This document shows, piece by piece, positions 17,942-30,060 of a stretch of DNA of 64,000 bases. The position numbers were made by a program, and so were the translations under genes. Each line of letters begins with the position of its first letter. The first letter of the stretch is position 1. Source of the stretch: Leptospira haakeii. GTDB lineage: Bacteria; Spirochaetota; Leptospiria; Leptospirales; Leptospiraceae. The notes beneath the pieces are model-generated. The model made no database searches. It had not been told where the DNA came from and was given only the letters and a program-made list of their open reading frames with translations. The stretch covers positions 169,891 through 233,890 of the forward strand of contig NZ_NPEG01000005.1 of assembly GCF_002812045.1 (NCBI RefSeq), in the 5' to 3' direction.

Positions 17942-19771
17942 TTAATCCGAGGAAAGATCTTCCAGCAGATCCCTTTGGCGGCGGATCAGATCACTCAATT
18001 CATCCTCTCCAACTAGCTTTGCGCCTAACAATGCAAGATCGTACACAGAACGGGCTAATTTTTCCGCCTTCTCCGGATGTACACCTTTAGAAAGACCAAG
18101 TATGTTTTTGACCAATTTAGATTGGCGGTTCAGAAGAAGAGTATGATTCTTTAGGAAATCCCCGGGCTTCTGCCCATACATCTGACCCATCTCCGCTAAA
18201 CGTCTTAGGTGTTCCGGCAATAAAATCACGGAAGGAATATCTTCAGACTTCAAAGCCTCCGTTTTGATCTCTACACCTTCTCTTGCAATAGCCTTAGTAA
18301 AAATTTCCTTAAGTCTATCTTCAGTAGTTTTGTTATCTTGGTCTGCAAGATCAGGACTTGCATCCTTATCCAAAACTTGGTCCGCCAGTTCAGAATCCAC
18401 TCTTTGAAATTTCCAATCTGGATTTTTACCTTCTAAAAACTGTAGGAAATGATTGTCTATACGGGAATCTACAAGTAAAGCTTCCAGTCCTTGGGATTTA
18501 AGAAGGTCCATATACACGGAAGAAAGTTCAGCTTCTCCCGCATAATATACTTTGCCCGAGTTCTTTTCTTTATTTCTTTCTACATATTCTTCCAGTTTCG
18601 TTAAATCACCGTTAGATGATCGGAAGAATATCAGATCTTTTGCGGACTCATAAAATTTCTCATCCGTCATCATTCCGTATTTTACGAATAGGGAAATTTC
18701 ATCCCAGTTCTTGCGGAATTCTTCCGGGTTTTTGGTCCATTCTTCTTGTAATTTGTCTGAAACTTTTTTGACGATATGAGAAGAGATCTTTTTTACCAAA
18801 GGATCATTTTGTAGGTAAGATCTGGAGACATTCAAAGGAAGATCCGGAATGTCCAGAGTTCCTTGAAGAACGGTTAAAAATTGAGGCACTAACTCTTTTG
18901 CTTCATCCGATACAAATACATGATTACAATAGAGTTTGATCCCCATCCGATTTGCATCTAACTCATGTTTAAGTCTTGGGAAATACAGAATTCCCTGCAG
19001 CCTAAAAGGATAATCCACATTTAAGTGAACATGAAACAGAGGTTCTCCTGCAAAAGGAAATAGATACTGATAGAACTCATCATACTGTTCTTTTTTAACG
19101 GAAGAAGGTTGTTCGCTCCATAATGGAGTCTGCTTATTCGCCTTCTCTTCTTTTACATAGATCGGGACAGGAAGAAAGTCGCAGTATTTACGAACTAACT
19201 CTTTCAGTTTCCAAGAATCTAGATATTCTCCCGAGTCTCCGTCCAGATATAAACTGATCTTGGTCCCTCTTTCGGATCTATCCCCTTGTTTTAGGGAAAA
19301 CTCGGTACCTGATTCACTTTCCCAAACTACGGGAACACTTCCTTTCTTGTACGACTTGGTTTCTATTTTTACCTTGGAAGAAACCATAAAGCTGGAATAG
19401 AACCCTAAACCGAAATGGCCTATGATCTCAGGCTTGTCCCCTTCTGATTGGTATTTTTTTACGAATTCTTCGGCACCGGAAAATGCGATCTGGTTGATAT
19501 AACGGTTCACTTCTTCGTCGGTCATGCCGATCCCGTTATCTTGAATTGTTAAGGTCCTGGCCTCTTGGTCGAAGTCCAAATCGATCCTATAGTCAGTCCC
19601 TCCTTCGAATTCCTCGTTCAAGGAGATTTTTCTAAGTTTAGCAATCGCATCACACGCGTTGGAAACCAACTCTCTTAAGAATATATCTTTTTCAGAATAT
19701 AACCATTTTTTAATGATAGGGAAAATATTCTCCGTTTCTACGGAAATCCTACCTTTTACTTCTTCGCTCAT
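17942..19771 (-). CDS. htpG: Chaperone HtpG (Hsp90)
   Basis: 609 residues, the normal bacterial Hsp90 length. It has the GHKL ATP-binding motifs in order: [10 protein letters not shown] (Asn and Asp for Mg-ATP), [19 protein letters not shown], and GTKISLYL. The middle domain and C-terminal dimerisation domain follow. HtpG remodels client proteins in the cytosol, especially under heat or oxidative stress. Its ATG overlaps the batD stop by ATGA, so it is the last gene of a seven-gene transcript that starts with moxR. This is an unusual location for htpG, which is usually alone. Confidence 0.95.
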   Translation of the reverse strand: MSEEVKGRISVETENIFPIIKKWLYSEKDIFLRELVSNACDAIAKLRKISLNEEFEGGTDYRIDLDFDQEARTLTIQDNGIGMTDEEVNRYINQIAFSGAEEFVKKYQSEGDKPEIIGHFGLGFYSSFMVSSKVKIETKSYKKGSVPVVWESESGTEFSLKQGDRSERGTKISLYLDGDSGEYLDSWKLKELVRKYCDFLPVPIYVKEEKANKQTPLWSEQPSSVKKEQYDEFYQYLFPFAGEPLFHVHLNVDYPFRLQGILYFPRLKHELDANRMGIKLYCNHVFVSDEAKELVPQFLTVLQGTLDIPDLPLNVSRSYLQNDPLVKKISSHIVKKVSDKLQEEWTKNPEEFRKNWDEISLFVKYGMMTDEKFYESAKDLIFFRSSNGDLTKLEEYVERNKEKNSGKVYYAGEAELSSVYMDLLKSQGLEALLVDSRIDNHFLQFLEGKNPDWKFQRVDSELADQVLDKDASPDLADQDNKTTEDRLKEIFTKAIAREGVEIKTEALKSEDIPSVILLPEHLRRLAEMGQMYGQKPGDFLKNHTLLLNRQSKLVKNILGLSKGVHPEKAEKLARSVYDLALLGAKLVGEDELSDLIRRQRDLLEDLSSD

Positions 19772-21363
19772 TCGGATCCCTCCTCTTTCAATTTATCAGA
19801 CAACCAATTTGAGATCCTAATCAGAGTTGTTTTGGAAGAAGGTCCCAAACTTTTATAGGTTTCAGTCAATGGGGCCGTGTCGGACTTCCAACCTGCGAGA
19901 AGACTTGCTTCTTCTTCAGGCAATCCCTTGGTCATCACGGAATGTTTCAAAACAAAACCTCTTTTGGAACCTATCCAGAGGTCAAGTCGTTTCAATATTG
20001 CTTCAGCTTGATACTTCTTACGCAGTGTCAGAACACAAAACGTGCCTACTCCCACAAATACGAAGGAAAGAAGAACGGACACTAATAAAAAAGATCCTCC
20101 CTTATTTCCCGTATTTTCATTGGTAATCTCCTGTTTCGGTCTAGGAGGCCCGATCTCCAAACCAGGAAAACGAAGAGAAACCGATTCGTATCTTCCGGAA
20201 CTAGGATTGAAAAAAGTAAATTTCAGATCCTCCGGTTTCCAAACACCTTCTTTTTTAGGAAGAACAGAATAATGGTAAGAATGATTTAGATAAAATCCGA
20301 ATTCTCCCGGACCAAGCTCTCTGAAATCTCTTTGTTGTCTTGTTTGCAAGTAAGTGATCTCAGGATAACAAGGAGAATCGCATACACTCAATAAAGGATC
20401 TTTAATAGAAGATAAATTTCCATTCCCTGAAATAGTTAACTTAAACTGAAAAGGTTCCCCTAAAAATGCCGCCTTAGGATATTCTTCTAAACCTATTTTA
20501 AAATTACCGATCGCTCCTTTAAATTCAGAGGGAGAAGGAGAAGGTAGATCCTTTACGAAAATTTTACTCGGGACAGTCTTAATACTTCTCATATGAAAGA
20601 ATGACTGTTGCCTTCCTTCCAAATGAAATACAGTAGAGCCTAAGGAATATTCCCCTTTCCTCAATGGTGTCAGAATAAAGGTTTCCTTATTATAAACCGC
20701 AGTCTCAAATTCTAATCCTTCGTAAATTACCTGTTCCGGGATTAAAAGATTGATTCCGGAAAGAGCCTCACTCCTGAAATAAGGAAATTCGATGGAGCTG
20801 GAAAAATCCCGGTCTATATAAGGACGTATCGCGTTTCTGTAATATAAGGTGAAAAATCCTAAAATAGGCTCCCCTACCCAAACTTGGTCCTTGTTTGTTC
20901 TGAATAATACTTTCAAGTCTCCGTCTTCAGGACCTTCCGTTTCTTCGCTGAAAAAGTAACGATTGGAAAAAAATCCGGAAGATTTATTGGCCGTGGAACT
21001 TCTGGGAGAAATTTCCAAGGCCATCATCCCTGATTCCACTTTTTGCCCGTCTACTTCTATTTCTATTTCAGGAACAGAAAAGCGCCCAGGCGCAGAGACC
21101 GTTAGTCTATACTTAATTAGTTTTTTGCGATATACTTTGAAGTTTACTATGCTGGTATTTTCTTCAGTTCCCCAATAGACTGCTTTTATCCCTTGGCCAT
21201 TAAATTCCTTTTCTATTAAACGGACCTGGGCACCACCTTCTGTTTCTAAAATGATAAATACTGCATCTCCCAGATCTGCCCTAGTTTGGCTGAGATAAAA
21301 TTTGGACCCTTGTGCGAATAATGGAAAAGCTCCCAATAATAAAAGAAGAAGGAAACGTTTCAC
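19768..21363 (-). CDS. batD: BatD-type aerotolerance protein
   Basis: 531 residues. The start is GTG at 21361-21363 (GTGA overlap with batB), then a signal peptide ([19 protein letters not shown]). The long periplasmic part is beta-rich, made of repeated immunoglobulin-like strands as in BatD/oxygen-tolerance family proteins. A transmembrane helix sits near residue 430 ([20 protein letters not shown]), followed by a cytosolic tail. BatD is thought to act with BatA/BatB at the cell envelope. The neighbours batB, batA, DUF58 and moxR place it firmly in this cluster. Confidence 0.82.
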   Translation of the reverse strand: MKRFLLLLLLGAFPLFAQGSKFYLSQTRADLGDAVFIILETEGGAQVRLIEKEFNGQGIKAVYWGTEENTSIVNFKVYRKKLIKYRLTVSAPGRFSVPEIEIEVDGQKVESGMMALEISPRSSTANKSSGFFSNRYFFSEETEGPEDGDLKVLFRTNKDQVWVGEPILGFFTLYYRNAIRPYIDRDFSSSIEFPYFRSEALSGINLLIPEQVIYEGLEFETAVYNKETFILTPLRKGEYSLGSTVFHLEGRQQSFFHMRSIKTVPSKIFVKDLPSPSPSEFKGAIGNFKIGLEEYPKAAFLGEPFQFKLTISGNGNLSSIKDPLLSVCDSPCYPEITYLQTRQQRDFRELGPGEFGFYLNHSYHYSVLPKKEGVWKPEDLKFTFFNPSSGRYESVSLRFPGLEIGPPRPKQEITNENTGNKGGSFLLVSVLLSFVFVGVGTFCVLTLRKKYQAEAILKRLDLWIGSKRGFVLKHSVMTKGLPEEEASLLAGWKSDTAPLTETYKSLGPSSKTTLIRISNWLSDKLKEEGSE

Positions 21364-23069
21364 CAGAACACCTCTTTATTCCTAGAACCTGGACTTCTTC
21401 TTTTTACCGAATCCAAATCCATGGACTCCATGATCCGATCCAATTCATCTTCCATCTTTGATTTGTTTTTATCTTTCTGGTCCTTTCCTGTCCCTGACTT
21501 GGATTGTTTATCCGATTTTTCCTTTCCCTTGGGACCTTGTTTAGATGCGGAAGACTTATCTTCTTTTTCCTCAGATGCACTTTCTTTGTTTTCGGAACCT
21601 TCTTTTCCTTCCGGGGGAGGGAGTTTGCGTAACCACTCTAAGTTCTTTTTGGCGGATTCTAAATTAGGATTTTCTTTTAAGGATCGAAGATAATGTTCCG
21701 CCGCTTTTTTACGATCTCCCAACTTTAAATAAGAATTTCCTAAATTAAAATGAGATTGTGCTCTTAAAGTCGAATCTTTTGAATCCGCCGACTTTTCGAA
21801 ATGACGTATTGCCTTATCTAAATTTCCGGACCTGTATTCACAATCTCCTCGATTAAATTCCAATCTAGGATCTTCCGGAAAATATGGATCCGCTTCTTTA
21901 TATCTTTCTAAAGAATTTTTATAATCACCTTGTTCGTAGGAATTTTTGCCTTCCTTGATCCGATTTCCGCCTGGATCCAATTCAAAAGAGTAAACATCTC
22001 TTCCCCAAAGTGAAAACAGAATCAATAAAGCAGGAGCGACTTTTTTGGAAATTCTGATCAAAAATTTTCCCCAGAACTCTAATACAAAAAAATCGAATAA
22101 TAAAAGTAGAAGCGCAGGTATTAAAAACTTTTTAGCACCTTCTGCCCTTCTCAAATTACGAATTCTTTGCCCTGTATTTTTTTCCATGGAACCGATCCAC
22201 GATTTTATATCAGAGATCTCAGGACTTTCAGAATCCAAGGACAAAAATCTGCCTTCATTTGCAGAAGCTAATTCTTTTAAAAACCCGGGATTGGATTTAG
22301 AGATAATAACACCCGGTGAATTTTCATAAGGAGCCAAGGATCCGTCTTTTGTTAAGAAACCATATACGCGAGATCCGTCTTCAGAATATCCGATAGGTCC
22401 TCCGGTTGGAGTTCCAACGGACCAAACCCAAACCTCCGCGGGAAATTTCACAATTCCCGGAGAATCCATATCTTCCCCATCAGAGATCAAGACCAAAATA
22501 CGATTTCTTAAAACCTGATTGGAATTCAAAACTTCTTCCGCTTTTCTAAACGCGGACTTCAGATCTGTCCCTCTGTCTCCAACTATATCCACATCCAAAC
22601 CTCTTACATACTCCGAAAATGCACGAGCATCGGAAGTCATAGGACAATATACAAATGGAGAAGCAGCAAAAACGATCATACCGAATCTGTTCCCGTTCAA
22701 CTGAGGAAGAAGTCTCAAAATTGTTTCCTTCGCTCTAATAATCCTAGAAGGACGAGTATCCACAGACTGCATAGAGAGACTTACATCCACCAAAAATAGA
22801 AAGTCCACACCTTTGGAGACTTCCTCTTCCTTAGACTTGGTTGATTCAGTTCTTTGATAAGCAAAATAAGAGAGATAAAATACGGAAGCGAGTAACAAGA
22901 TTCTTGTAAGTACTATATAAAAAGCAGGAACCTTTGATTCTCTCGGCAAGCCAGGATAGGTTTTTTTCCAGCGGTTCCAATAAAAATAAAATACAAGCTT
23001 AAATAAAGAATAAGCAAAGAAGATCAGTCCAAGCGAGATCCAGAAAGATTCTAAAAAAGTTTCGCTCAT
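21360..23069 (-). CDS. batB: BatB-BatC fusion: VWA domain plus TPR repeats
   Basis: About 569 residues from the ATG at 23067-23069, which overlaps the batA stop in an ATGA; a longer GTG-initiated frame to 23090 has no such support. Order: two N-terminal TM helices; a von Willebrand A domain (about 80-290) with the MIDAS motif DVSLS and the strand [11 protein letters not shown]; a TM helix (about 315-335); then three TPR units (about 370-470) and a disordered lysine/serine/glutamate-rich tail. In many bacteria BatB and BatC are separate proteins; here the TPR part of BatC is joined to BatB. It is a membrane protein with domains on both sides. It probably binds metal and partner proteins. Confidence 0.82.
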   Translation of the reverse strand: MSETFLESFWISLGLIFFAYSLFKLVFYFYWNRWKKTYPGLPRESKVPAFYIVLTRILLLASVFYLSYFAYQRTESTKSKEEEVSKGVDFLFLVDVSLSMQSVDTRPSRIIRAKETILRLLPQLNGNRFGMIVFAASPFVYCPMTSDARAFSEYVRGLDVDIVGDRGTDLKSAFRKAEEVLNSNQVLRNRILVLISDGEDMDSPGIVKFPAEVWVWSVGTPTGGPIGYSEDGSRVYGFLTKDGSLAPYENSPGVIISKSNPGFLKELASANEGRFLSLDSESPEISDIKSWIGSMEKNTGQRIRNLRRAEGAKKFLIPALLLLLFDFFVLEFWGKFLIRISKKVAPALLILFSLWGRDVYSFELDPGGNRIKEGKNSYEQGDYKNSLERYKEADPYFPEDPRLEFNRGDCEYRSGNLDKAIRHFEKSADSKDSTLRAQSHFNLGNSYLKLGDRKKAAEHYLRSLKENPNLESAKKNLEWLRKLPPPEGKEGSENKESASEEKEDKSSASKQGPKGKEKSDKQSKSGTGKDQKDKNKSKMEDELDRIMESMDLDSVKRRSPGSRNKEVFW

Positions 23070-24010
23070 ACGTAATACCGAAACACCCAAGATCGAACAA
23101 GTAGATCCAAACCCAATAACGCAAGCGCGTAAGTTAGAAAAATTAAGGACTCCGATTCTCTAACTTCTTCCGGAGGGAGGATCAAAAGATCTTTTTCCAA
23201 AGAGTCAATGGAAGCTAGAACTTCTCTTAACTCGCTGATATCTTCCGCCCTATAAAATACTCCTCCTGTTCTCTTAGAAAGTATATCCAAAATTTCAAAA
23301 TTTACTTCGTAAGATTGGTCTTCCTTTCCTATACCGATGGAATAAATTTTAACTCCTACACCTTTTGCGATCTCGGTCGCCGTTACTGGATCTATACGTC
23401 CGGTATTAGAGGCACCATCCGTTATAAGTACGATCACTTTAGATTTTGCAGGCGACCTACGCAATCTATAACAAGAGAGGATAAGCGCATCGCCTATAGC
23501 AGTTCCTTGTTCAGGGACTGTTTCTTCTTCTGCTTGGCTTAATATTTCTTCTAATACTTCTCTGTCGCTTGTCAAAGGAGATTGTAGATAAGCTCCTCCT
23601 GCAAATACCACTAAACCCAAGCGATCGTTTTCTCTTTTTCTAATAAACTCTTTGAGTAATTTTTTGGAAACTCCAAGACGAGTCTCTGGCAAAAAGTCCC
23701 TACTCTTGGACATGGAACCGGAGACATCTAATGCCAAAATGATATCCACTCCCTTGGTCTCATCCGGAAGGAATCTATATCTTTTTCCGGGACCTGCGGC
23801 CGCGATCACGAACAATGTCAATACAATTGGCCGGATTAATGGTGTCACAGAAGACAGAAATCGTTTTAAGGAGAACGTTGCAGATTGAACCTTCCCAGGA
23901 ATCCTAAGTTCTATACCTAAGGCCGCTTCTTTTTTCCAATATGAATAGAAAGTCCAAACCCAGATCGGAATAATTAGAAAAAGATAATATGGAGATTCCC
24001 ATTCCGTCAT
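23066..24010 (-). CDS. batA: BatA: membrane-anchored VWA-domain protein
   Basis: About 314 residues from the ATG at 24008-24010, which overlaps the stop of the preceding gene (ATGA); the frame can be extended to 24040 but without support. Two TM helices (about 5-25 and 60-80) and one at the C-terminus (about 295-310) flank a von Willebrand A domain with the MIDAS residues DVSGSMS, the conserved Thr (PLTSD) and the strand [11 protein letters not shown]. This domain binds divalent metal and ligands. It is the first VWA subunit of the bat set and lies between the DUF4381-like gene and batB. Confidence 0.85.
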   Translation of the reverse strand: MTEWESPYYLFLIIPIWVWTFYSYWKKEAALGIELRIPGKVQSATFSLKRFLSSVTPLIRPIVLTLFVIAAAGPGKRYRFLPDETKGVDIILALDVSGSMSKSRDFLPETRLGVSKKLLKEFIRKRENDRLGLVVFAGGAYLQSPLTSDREVLEEILSQAEEETVPEQGTAIGDALILSCYRLRRSPAKSKVIVLITDGASNTGRIDPVTATEIAKGVGVKIYSIGIGKEDQSYEVNFEILDILSKRTGGVFYRAEDISELREVLASIDSLEKDLLILPPEEVRESESLIFLTYALALLGLDLLVRSWVFRYYV

Positions 24011-24909
24011 TTGGAAAGCGCCTCCTTCCAATAATCCCATGCCTTCAATGCTTCACCAGAAGAGATCTCGACTTCTTCTCCGGAATATTGCGCCTTACGG
24101 AAAGTATTCTCCCAGTTTTGAACTTCCTCTTCTTCCAATCCGAACGAATCATAAATACGTTGGAATAATTCCGCCTCAGTTAAATGTGCGAATGGAGCAT
24201 TCATCTTTTTGGACATATTCTCTCGGATATATCCGGAAAGAACCCTATAAAAGACTCTGGCGAATACCGGAGGAGAATTGATGATCTCGTCCAATTTACT
24301 TTCGTATATTAGGATTTTCTGAACCCATGGATCAGCTTCTACGAGTGCGTCCATAGTCCTTTTAGATGCGGTTTGGTTCAGATACCATGCGTAAAAAATT
24401 CCCAAACCTAATGCGGCTAAACCGGCGAGGATTGCCGCTAATTTCCAGCCGTATTTCCCCGAAAATTCAAGAGGTGGCAATATCTCCTCGGGAGTTTTGT
24501 CCTTCTCCCCTAAAGAAGAACGAACAGTCAGAACAACTTCGGAACGGAATTCTTTTCCGTTCCTATCCTTCCAAATAATGGGAAGAGAAAATTTTCCGGA
24601 AGTATAATATGCAACACTCAATTTGATCTTTGTATCCGAAACCTCGGACGAGATCACTTCGAATAAAGGAAGATCCGGAGAATCCGGATCAGGATACATT
24701 CCTTTAGAAGGTATTTCCGGTTCCTGGACTTCTCCCTGTTGGAACTCCAACAGATATTCTGCCTGTTCTCCGATCCCTACTTCCTTAGGTTCCCAATCTT
24801 CTTTCCAGGCAAAGGAAGGAACTGCGAAGAGTAGCAGAGATAAGTAAAATGAATAGTAGAAAAACTGAATACGATCCAAAGATCTTAGACGGTTACTCCC
24901 CGCCTTCAT
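24007..24909 (-). CDS. Bat-cluster protein, DUF4381-like
   Basis: 300 residues: signal peptide ([19 protein letters not shown]), a beta-rich extracytoplasmic domain of about 125 residues, a TM helix near residues 155-178 ([19 protein letters not shown]), and a cytosolic helical domain. The layout (short periplasmic part, TM, helical tail) and the position between the DUF58 and batA genes match the DUF4381-type component found in moxR-bat loci. Both ends overlap neighbours by 4 bases. Function in the complex is not known. Confidence 0.62.
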   Translation of the reverse strand: MKAGSNRLRSLDRIQFFYYSFYLSLLLFAVPSFAWKEDWEPKEVGIGEQAEYLLEFQQGEVQEPEIPSKGMYPDPDSPDLPLFEVISSEVSDTKIKLSVAYYTSGKFSLPIIWKDRNGKEFRSEVVLTVRSSLGEKDKTPEEILPPLEFSGKYGWKLAAILAGLAALGLGIFYAWYLNQTASKRTMDALVEADPWVQKILIYESKLDEIINSPPVFARVFYRVLSGYIRENMSKKMNAPFAHLTEAELFQRIYDSFGLEEEEVQNWENTFRKAQYSGEEVEISSGEALKAWDYWKEALSK

Positions 24910-25730
24910 GACATACTCCTCCAGTATTCAAGAAGTTTGTTCGGATCCGTATCTTTTCCTTCTAGTTCCAAACACCTGGACTTAAATAAGAATTCCAGAT
25001 TTTTCTTAATACTTCCACCTACGGGAGTAGGGGTCGCGTCTGTTTCAGGGTCTTTTAATAAGAAAAATTGGAAAAATCCTCTAGGAGCATTTTCTTCCAA
25101 ACGATCTTTAAATCGTATCGCATGCAAAGTATGGAATTTTCTGAGACCTGTGAGTTTTTTTAAAGAAGGGAGCCCGTGAAAATCGGAAAGTATATAAGAA
25201 TCTGTGTATCTTCTGATCCTATTCTTTAGGAGTATAAATGGAAGTTTAGGATCCGTTTTCAGTTTTCGATGAGGATAAGATCGGACTTTTTCTAATGCGG
25301 AAAGAGCCTCTTCAGTGTTTCGGATATAACCAGTTTCCCATTCCAATCGATCAGAATATAGTAAGATCTTAGCTAAATTTCCTTTTCGTACATAAAGTAA
25401 AACTAATAGAGCTAAAACCTGGAAAGCATTCTCCGACTTAGTCCATTCTGAACTACTCCAATCCATTGACTCGGAAACATCTAAGAAAAAAACTCCGAGT
25501 CTTTCTTTCTCTTCGTAGAATTCTCTTACATGCAACTCTCCGAATCTAGAGGTTACATTCCAATCGATGAGCCTTGTGTCGTCGCCAACAGCATACGGGC
25601 GAACATCCTTGAAGTCCACTCCCCTACCCTTTCTGGAGCTTGAGGCAGTACCTTGTCTATTCCGAAGAGAAAATCCTCTCTCCTTAAAATCCAAAAGTTG
25701 GATCAGGTTTTGGTATTCTTTACGGAACAT
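24906..25730 (-). CDS. DUF58 protein (Bat/MoxR-associated)
   Basis: 274 residues. The DUF58 signature is present: GRGVDFKDVRPYAVGDDTRLIDWNVTSR, quoted here as GRGVDFKDVRPYAVGDD followed by the IDWN box. A VWA-like fold follows (LGVFFLDVSESMDW). DUF58 proteins are encoded next to MoxR ATPases and VWA proteins in almost all such loci and are thought to be acted on by MoxR. The stop overlaps the next gene by ATGA; moxR ends 14 bases upstream. Confidence 0.85.
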   Translation of the reverse strand: MFRKEYQNLIQLLDFKERGFSLRNRQGTASSSRKGRGVDFKDVRPYAVGDDTRLIDWNVTSRFGELHVREFYEEKERLGVFFLDVSESMDWSSSEWTKSENAFQVLALLVLLYVRKGNLAKILLYSDRLEWETGYIRNTEEALSALEKVRSYPHRKLKTDPKLPFILLKNRIRRYTDSYILSDFHGLPSLKKLTGLRKFHTLHAIRFKDRLEENAPRGFFQFFLLKDPETDATPTPVGGSIKKNLEFLFKSRCLELEGKDTDPNKLLEYWRSMS

Positions 25731-25744
25731 TTTAGTCGATTAGA

Positions 25745-26755
25745 TCAGAGCACCTGGGTCGCGTCCGAAACGATCCGGACCACTGACTCAATCCCTACGT
25801 CCTCAGAAATTGCTTCGAATGTAAGTAAAATTCTATGGCGAAGTATCTCAGGAAGAACTGCCTTCACATCTTCCGGAGCAACATAATCTCTTCCTTCCCA
25901 TAAAGCTTTCGCTTTGGATGCTTTCAGTAAACTCAAACTCGCTCTAGGAGAAGCACCATGTTTTACATAAGGTAGAAGATCCGGCACAGTCTTTTCTTCC
26001 GGACGAGTATTTCGCACTAAACGAACTATATAACTTTTTAATTTAGGTTCCACATGGACCCTATCTACAAGTGAAGAGATCTTTAACACGTCTTTAGCAG
26101 TTGCAGTTTTTTTAATACGTTTCGGACCGGCTGCAAGTTTACCATGTTGCTCAAGGATCGCAAGCTCCTCATCCATATCAGGATAATCCACAAGAACCTT
26201 CATAAAAAAACGGTCCATCTGTGCTTCCGGCAACGGATAAGTCCCGTCTTGGTCTATCGGGTTCTCAGTAGCCAGCACCAAAAAAGGTCTCTCTAAAGGA
26301 AAAGTGTTCTCTCCTATGGTGACTGTTCTTTCTTCCATACATTCCAAAAGAGCCGATTGCACTTTTGCCGGAGCCCTATTGATCTCGTCCGCAAGTAATA
26401 CTCCAGTAAAGATTGGCCCCTTACGTGTGGTGAATTCTCCATTTTTAGGATTGAACACGACTGTTCCGATCAAGTCTGCAGGAAGAAGGTCTGGCGTGAA
26501 TTGTACTCTTTTAAAATCCAAATCTAATGCAGAAGATAAGGATTTGGCCAAAAGTGTTTTTGCTAGTCCAGGCATTCCTTCCAATAAAACGTGACCTTGA
26601 CAGGCCAAAGAAATAAGCAGATTTTTAACTACTGCTTCTTGGCCGGTAATCTCTCCGGTCAATTCCTGGCGAATCCTGTCTAATGTATCTTTTGCAAAAT
26701 GGATATCTGATTCAGATAAAGGGGTGTTCTCACGATCTTTGGCGATGGATTCCAT
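25745..26755 (-). CDS. MoxR-family AAA+ ATPase
   Basis: 336 residues. Walker A reads GMPGLAKT, Walker B reads [12 protein letters not shown], sensor-like [22 protein letters not shown] follows (given here as ATENP ... EAQMDRF), and the C-terminal lid carries GASPRAS. MoxR ATPases act as chaperones for metal insertion or assembly of VWA-protein complexes. It is the first gene of the bat-htpG cluster, with a good Shine-Dalgarno (AGGA) 7 bases before the ATG. Another gene (26767-27414) ends 11 bases upstream and may share its promoter. Confidence 0.92.
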   Translation of the reverse strand: MESIAKDRENTPLSESDIHFAKDTLDRIRQELTGEITGQEAVVKNLLISLACQGHVLLEGMPGLAKTLLAKSLSSALDLDFKRVQFTPDLLPADLIGTVVFNPKNGEFTTRKGPIFTGVLLADEINRAPAKVQSALLECMEERTVTIGENTFPLERPFLVLATENPIDQDGTYPLPEAQMDRFFMKVLVDYPDMDEELAILEQHGKLAAGPKRIKKTATAKDVLKISSLVDRVHVEPKLKSYIVRLVRNTRPEEKTVPDLLPYVKHGASPRASLSLLKASKAKALWEGRDYVAPEDVKAVLPEILRHRILLTFEAISEDVGIESVVRIVSDATQVL

Positions 26756-26766
26756 AATATTTCCTA

Positions 26767-27414
26767 TTAACGTTCCGCAATCCAGCGGCCGGAACTATTT
26801 GTGCCTTGGTATGCCCCTTGGATTTTTTTACCGTCCAAGTCTCCACTATACGTTTGAGTAAAAGGAACATTACTTCCTATCTCTGAACATCTTGCTCCTG
26901 CACAAGATCTTACAAATCGAATCGACTTACCTGCGACCCGGATACCGGTCAGGATCTCATTTGATCCTTTCCCCCAATTCGTAAAACGTAAAGTAGCTCC
27001 AATTCCTCCGGTCTTTCGAGGAAAGATACTCAATACACCCTTATGAGTCCCGATCTGTATTTTATAAGTCCCTACGAAGGATTTTTCAGAGTCACTCAAA
27101 GGTACCTGGTTTGGATTTAAACTTTGGGGATCTTCCAGAAATTCTATCTTTTCCACTGTTTCCAGAGGGATCGAAAAATCGGGGTCTTGCAATATTACAT
27201 TTTTAGAATTTAATGAAACTAAGGTCCCTTCTGTGAAGGAGCCGCTATAAGTTACCTTTGCCTGACGGTTTACAGAACTACATCCTCGAAGAAAATATCC
27301 TAATAGGAAGAATAGAGGAGCAGCGACCAGTATTCCTAGGCTGATTTTTTTTAGATCGTTATTTGTGATAATTTTTTCCAAGGCGAGGATTCCCTTTTTC
27401 CGTTCTGGATCCAT
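26767..27414 (-). CDS. Hypothetical membrane-anchored protein
   Basis: About 215 residues from the ATG at 27412-27414 (MDPERKKGI). The frame extends to 27492, but that region lies within a hairpin and looks untranslated. One TM helix ([17 protein letters not shown]) is followed by CSSV and an extracytoplasmic beta-rich domain of about 160 residues. The domain has several short strands and two cysteines (SCAGARC). I do not recognise it. It precedes moxR by 11 bases on the same strand, so it may be expressed with the bat operon. Confidence 0.55.
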   Translation of the reverse strand: MDPERKKGILALEKIITNNDLKKISLGILVAAPLFFLLGYFLRGCSSVNRQAKVTYSGSFTEGTLVSLNSKNVILQDPDFSIPLETVEKIEFLEDPQSLNPNQVPLSDSEKSFVGTYKIQIGTHKGVLSIFPRKTGGIGATLRFTNWGKGSNEILTGIRVAGKSIRFVRSCAGARCSEIGSNVPFTQTYSGDLDGKKIQGAYQGTNSSGRWIAER

Positions 27415-27477
27415 GTTGGAATTCCAACACAGTTCGGAGAAGAATTTTCTAGTGAGAAAAGCCTTTCTAAATATTGC

Positions 27478-27505
27478 AAGCTCGGAGTTCATTCCCCCCG
27501 AGCTT
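27478..27505. terminator. Hairpin between the MORN lipoprotein gene and the next gene
   Basis: AAGCTCGG (27478-27485) pairs with CCGAGCTT (27498-27505) over 8 base pairs with a 12-base loop. It starts 37 bases after the stop of the MORN lipoprotein gene (27542, minus). The T-rich tail follows on the plus strand (TTTTATA), and the minus-strand side is only moderately A/T rich, so direction is uncertain. Confidence 0.4.
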
Positions 27506-27541
27506 TTATACTTAAGAAACCGAGTTACTTAAAGCTAAAGA

Positions 27542-28828
27542 TCACTTACAGCCTTGTAACTCTCCCATTTTAGGATTTTCTCTACCGTTCACGTAATATT
27601 TTTTACCCTGAGCAGTAGTCCAACAATCGTTTTTTTGGTTTGTCCCAGGCATAATCGGACCTTGTCCGATCTTTGCTCCGGACTCGTCATACTCGACCGC
27701 AGTACCGTTTGCAGCGATCTCAAAGGACTTCTTGCCATTTTTATAATATGCAAACGGGAAATCAGGCTTGTATTTTGCCTTTAGCTCGTCCGTTTTTTCA
27801 TCCATAAGAAGAAGATCGAAAAGAAGTTTTCCTTTTCCGAGTATCGTTCCGTCCTTATCATATACTTCTGCGGAACTCATCATCATTTCATTCATCATGG
27901 TTCCTTTATACGCAGGATTCCCAGTACTCCAATAGAAGGTCCAATCTCCCTTACGGGTATGATCTCTCTGTCCTTCTGCAAATACTTTTCCGTTTTTGTA
28001 ATATTCTTTCCAAGCTCCTATTCGAAGGGATTTTCTATCTGCACCGGTACCTTTTGGAGCGTAGTTACCTTCGGACTGAGGAGTTCCAGTATCGTAATAG
28101 TTTTTCCAATAACCCGTTTTTAGATCATCCGAATTGTTTCCTTCGGAAGAGACAGTGTTCCCGTCCTTATGATAATTCGTTTCTTTACCGCTTTTTTTAC
28201 CGTCTTTGAATTCGATTACGGATTTTTTAGCTCCGTCTTCGTTATAGAAGTCTTTCCAGGTCCCTACTTTTTTATCGTCTGCGTAAGTTCCTTCGTCGCT
28301 TAAGATCCCTTTATCAGTTTTAGACCAGTATGGTCCATTCTTCTTGTCAGCTTTATAAATTGTGCTTTCAAGTTGGGTTCCGTCTTTAGCGAGCTTTTTC
28401 TCTTCGCCTTCTTTTACTCCGGCAACATAAGGAGTTTCTCTTAAAGTTTCTCCTGTTTCGTATAATGTTTTCCAGATACCTTCTCTTTTATCGTCTTTGT
28501 AATCACCTACGCGGGTCAGTACAGAGAATTTATTTTTTTGAAGATCTTCCTTTTCTACGTATTCTTTCCAGGAGCCGTTACGTTTTAGTTTTTTGATCTG
28601 ATCAGGAGTTAATGCGCTCGCTTGGTCCGGAGTACAAGGTTTACCGGAACAGTCCAGATTGACCGGACCTTCTGCCTTTATATTGAATGTTTCTTTGAAT
28701 TTTTCTATTCTGATATTCGGCTCTAAAATTTGGAACTCGACATTTTTGCCCTTGTTCTCAACGACACTCGCAGAAGAACAACCGATCAAAAGAGAAATTG
28801 AAACCGCTGTAGATATAATTTTTTTCAT
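27542..28828 (-). CDS. Lipoprotein with MORN-type (YwqK-like) repeats
   Basis: 428 residues. The signal peptide ends with the lipobox LIGC (cysteine at about 17), so it is a lipid-anchored envelope protein. The rest is a run of about nine MORN_2-type repeats of the form G-x-W-K-x-Y-(Y/F)-x-x-G-x-x-x-x-E-G (for example [64 protein letters not shown]). Proteins of this repeat class are common in Leptospira envelopes; their function is unknown. The automatic label 'toxin-antitoxin YwqK antitoxin' is a family-name artefact and should not be trusted here. No partner gene was seen. Confidence 0.78.
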   Translation of the reverse strand: MKKIISTAVSISLLIGCSSASVVENKGKNVEFQILEPNIRIEKFKETFNIKAEGPVNLDCSGKPCTPDQASALTPDQIKKLKRNGSWKEYVEKEDLQKNKFSVLTRVGDYKDDKREGIWKTLYETGETLRETPYVAGVKEGEEKKLAKDGTQLESTIYKADKKNGPYWSKTDKGILSDEGTYADDKKVGTWKDFYNEDGAKKSVIEFKDGKKSGKETNYHKDGNTVSSEGNNSDDLKTGYWKNYYDTGTPQSEGNYAPKGTGADRKSLRIGAWKEYYKNGKVFAEGQRDHTRKGDWTFYWSTGNPAYKGTMMNEMMMSSAEVYDKDGTILGKGKLLFDLLLMDEKTDELKAKYKPDFPFAYYKNGKKSFEIAANGTAVEYDESGAKIGQGPIMPGTNQKNDCWTTAQGKKYYVNGRENPKMGELQGCK

Positions 28829-28927
28829 GGGTTCGCCTTTTGGGGAAAATCTAACGAAGCAAAATTAAGGCAGACAATTCTTCTCGTCAACCTCCTTTCC
28901 CCGGCGAAATATATAGAAAGAAGAGGA

Positions 28928-30016
28928 TTACTCTCCAGGATATCTCATTCTTAAGAAGCGTAAGAATGGACGATAACAGTCCACCGCCATATGACCGCTG
29001 TCCGCAAAGGTATTACAGTCGTAGTCGGATACTTCGGCCATATCTATGATAGGAATTCCGAACTTTTGGTTGATAGGACGGATCCGTTCCCACCATGGAG
29101 CCGGGATATTCAGTTCTTTTAGAAGATTTTCCAATGGGAGAGAAACTTCAGGACGGACCACTAAGGTAGGAACTCCCTCGACTTTCACTTTATCTAGGAT
29201 CTTTTCGTAAAAGGAGAATTGCATCTCGGAAGGAGAATATTTAGGATAGATCCAACCGATTGTGCGAACAGAGCTCGCTTCTAATTTGCCGAAATCTTTC
29301 TCCATAAAACCACCAGCGGGAGAGATCGCATTTCCTTTATCTCTATGTAAAGAATCAACAGTCAGCTTTTTAATTAGATCTGCTTTCTCAAATTTTTTAC
29401 TGGCTAGGTGAGCATAAACGTTAGTGAGATAAGGTTTGTTCTTACTAACTCCGAAAAAATAATTCCCAAGATAATAGTTCACATTCTCCTTACCTAGATC
29501 CCAGGCATTGGAAAGAACAAATCTAAGATCGAAACTATTCGCTAAATTCGATTTTTTGAATGTAGTACTATTCGCATTAAATTGAAAAGGATCCGCTTCC
29601 AATACTAGAAAGTCTGGTTTTACACCTGCTTCAAATAACCTTTCCAAAAAATATAGATAATACGCGGGAGTAGTTACTGCAGAAGAAAGATTATACACTT
29701 CCCAGTCAGGATAGAAGTCCAGGATCTCTTCATTTTTGAAGTATAACATTCTGGAAGAGCCCATAAGAAGTACTAACTTTTTGTCGGACTTCTTCTCTGC
29801 GTTCTTGCCGAACTTTGAGATCATCTCTTTTAGAAGATCTTGTTTAACGTCATAATAGATATAGGTTAATTCTACTTTTACGTAGTCTCTGACCTTATCC
29901 AAAAAGAAAATTTTATCTAGAGCGAATATGAATATAAAAAGAAGTACGGGATAAAAGAGAAAAGGATGGGTGAAAAAATTAATTTTTTCTTTCGATTGGA
30001 GTTCGTTCTCTGACAC
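28928..30016 (-). CDS. DUF1574 family protein (leptospiral)
   Basis: 362 residues: one N-terminal TM helix ([20 protein letters not shown]) then an extracytoplasmic domain. It carries a serine motif [10 protein letters not shown] near residue 85 and, near the C-terminus, D-x-x-x-F-x-D-S-G-H-M-A ([11 protein letters not shown]). That serine and Asp/His arrangement fits a SGNH-like hydrolase fold, as in the DUF1574 family that is expanded in Leptospira. It could be an acyl transferase or esterase of envelope polysaccharides. A single TM plus the large outer domain suggests action at the outer face of the inner membrane. Confidence 0.75.
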   Translation of the reverse strand: MSENELQSKEKINFFTHPFLFYPVLLFIFIFALDKIFFLDKVRDYVKVELTYIYYDVKQDLLKEMISKFGKNAEKKSDKKLVLLMGSSRMLYFKNEEILDFYPDWEVYNLSSAVTTPAYYLYFLERLFEAGVKPDFLVLEADPFQFNANSTTFKKSNLANSFDLRFVLSNAWDLGKENVNYYLGNYFFGVSKNKPYLTNVYAHLASKKFEKADLIKKLTVDSLHRDKGNAISPAGGFMEKDFGKLEASSVRTIGWIYPKYSPSEMQFSFYEKILDKVKVEGVPTLVVRPEVSLPLENLLKELNIPAPWWERIRPINQKFGIPIIDMAEVSDYDCNTFADSGHMAVDCYRPFLRFLRMRYPGE

Positions 30017-30027
30017 GAACTCAAGAC

Positions 30028-30045
30028 TCCCCGGCTGACCGGGGA
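30028..30045. terminator. GC-rich hairpin between two minus-strand genes
   Basis: TCCCCGG (30028-30034) pairs with CCGGGGA (30039-30045) around CTGA. It lies 16 bases after the stop of the 30061-30426 gene and 12 bases before the start of the DUF1574 gene. No T-run follows in the minus direction, so it may be a weak terminator or a processing/attenuation structure. Confidence 0.45.
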
Positions 30046-30060
30046 TGTCAATAGATTATA

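Noticed and set aside
23070..23090. Longer batB start (GTG at 23090)
   Set aside because: The ATG at 23069 gives an ATGA overlap with the batA stop, which is the pattern in this operon.
27542..28828. Labelling the MORN-repeat lipoprotein as a toxin-antitoxin antitoxin
   Set aside because: It has a lipobox and long MORN array; no toxin gene is adjacent.
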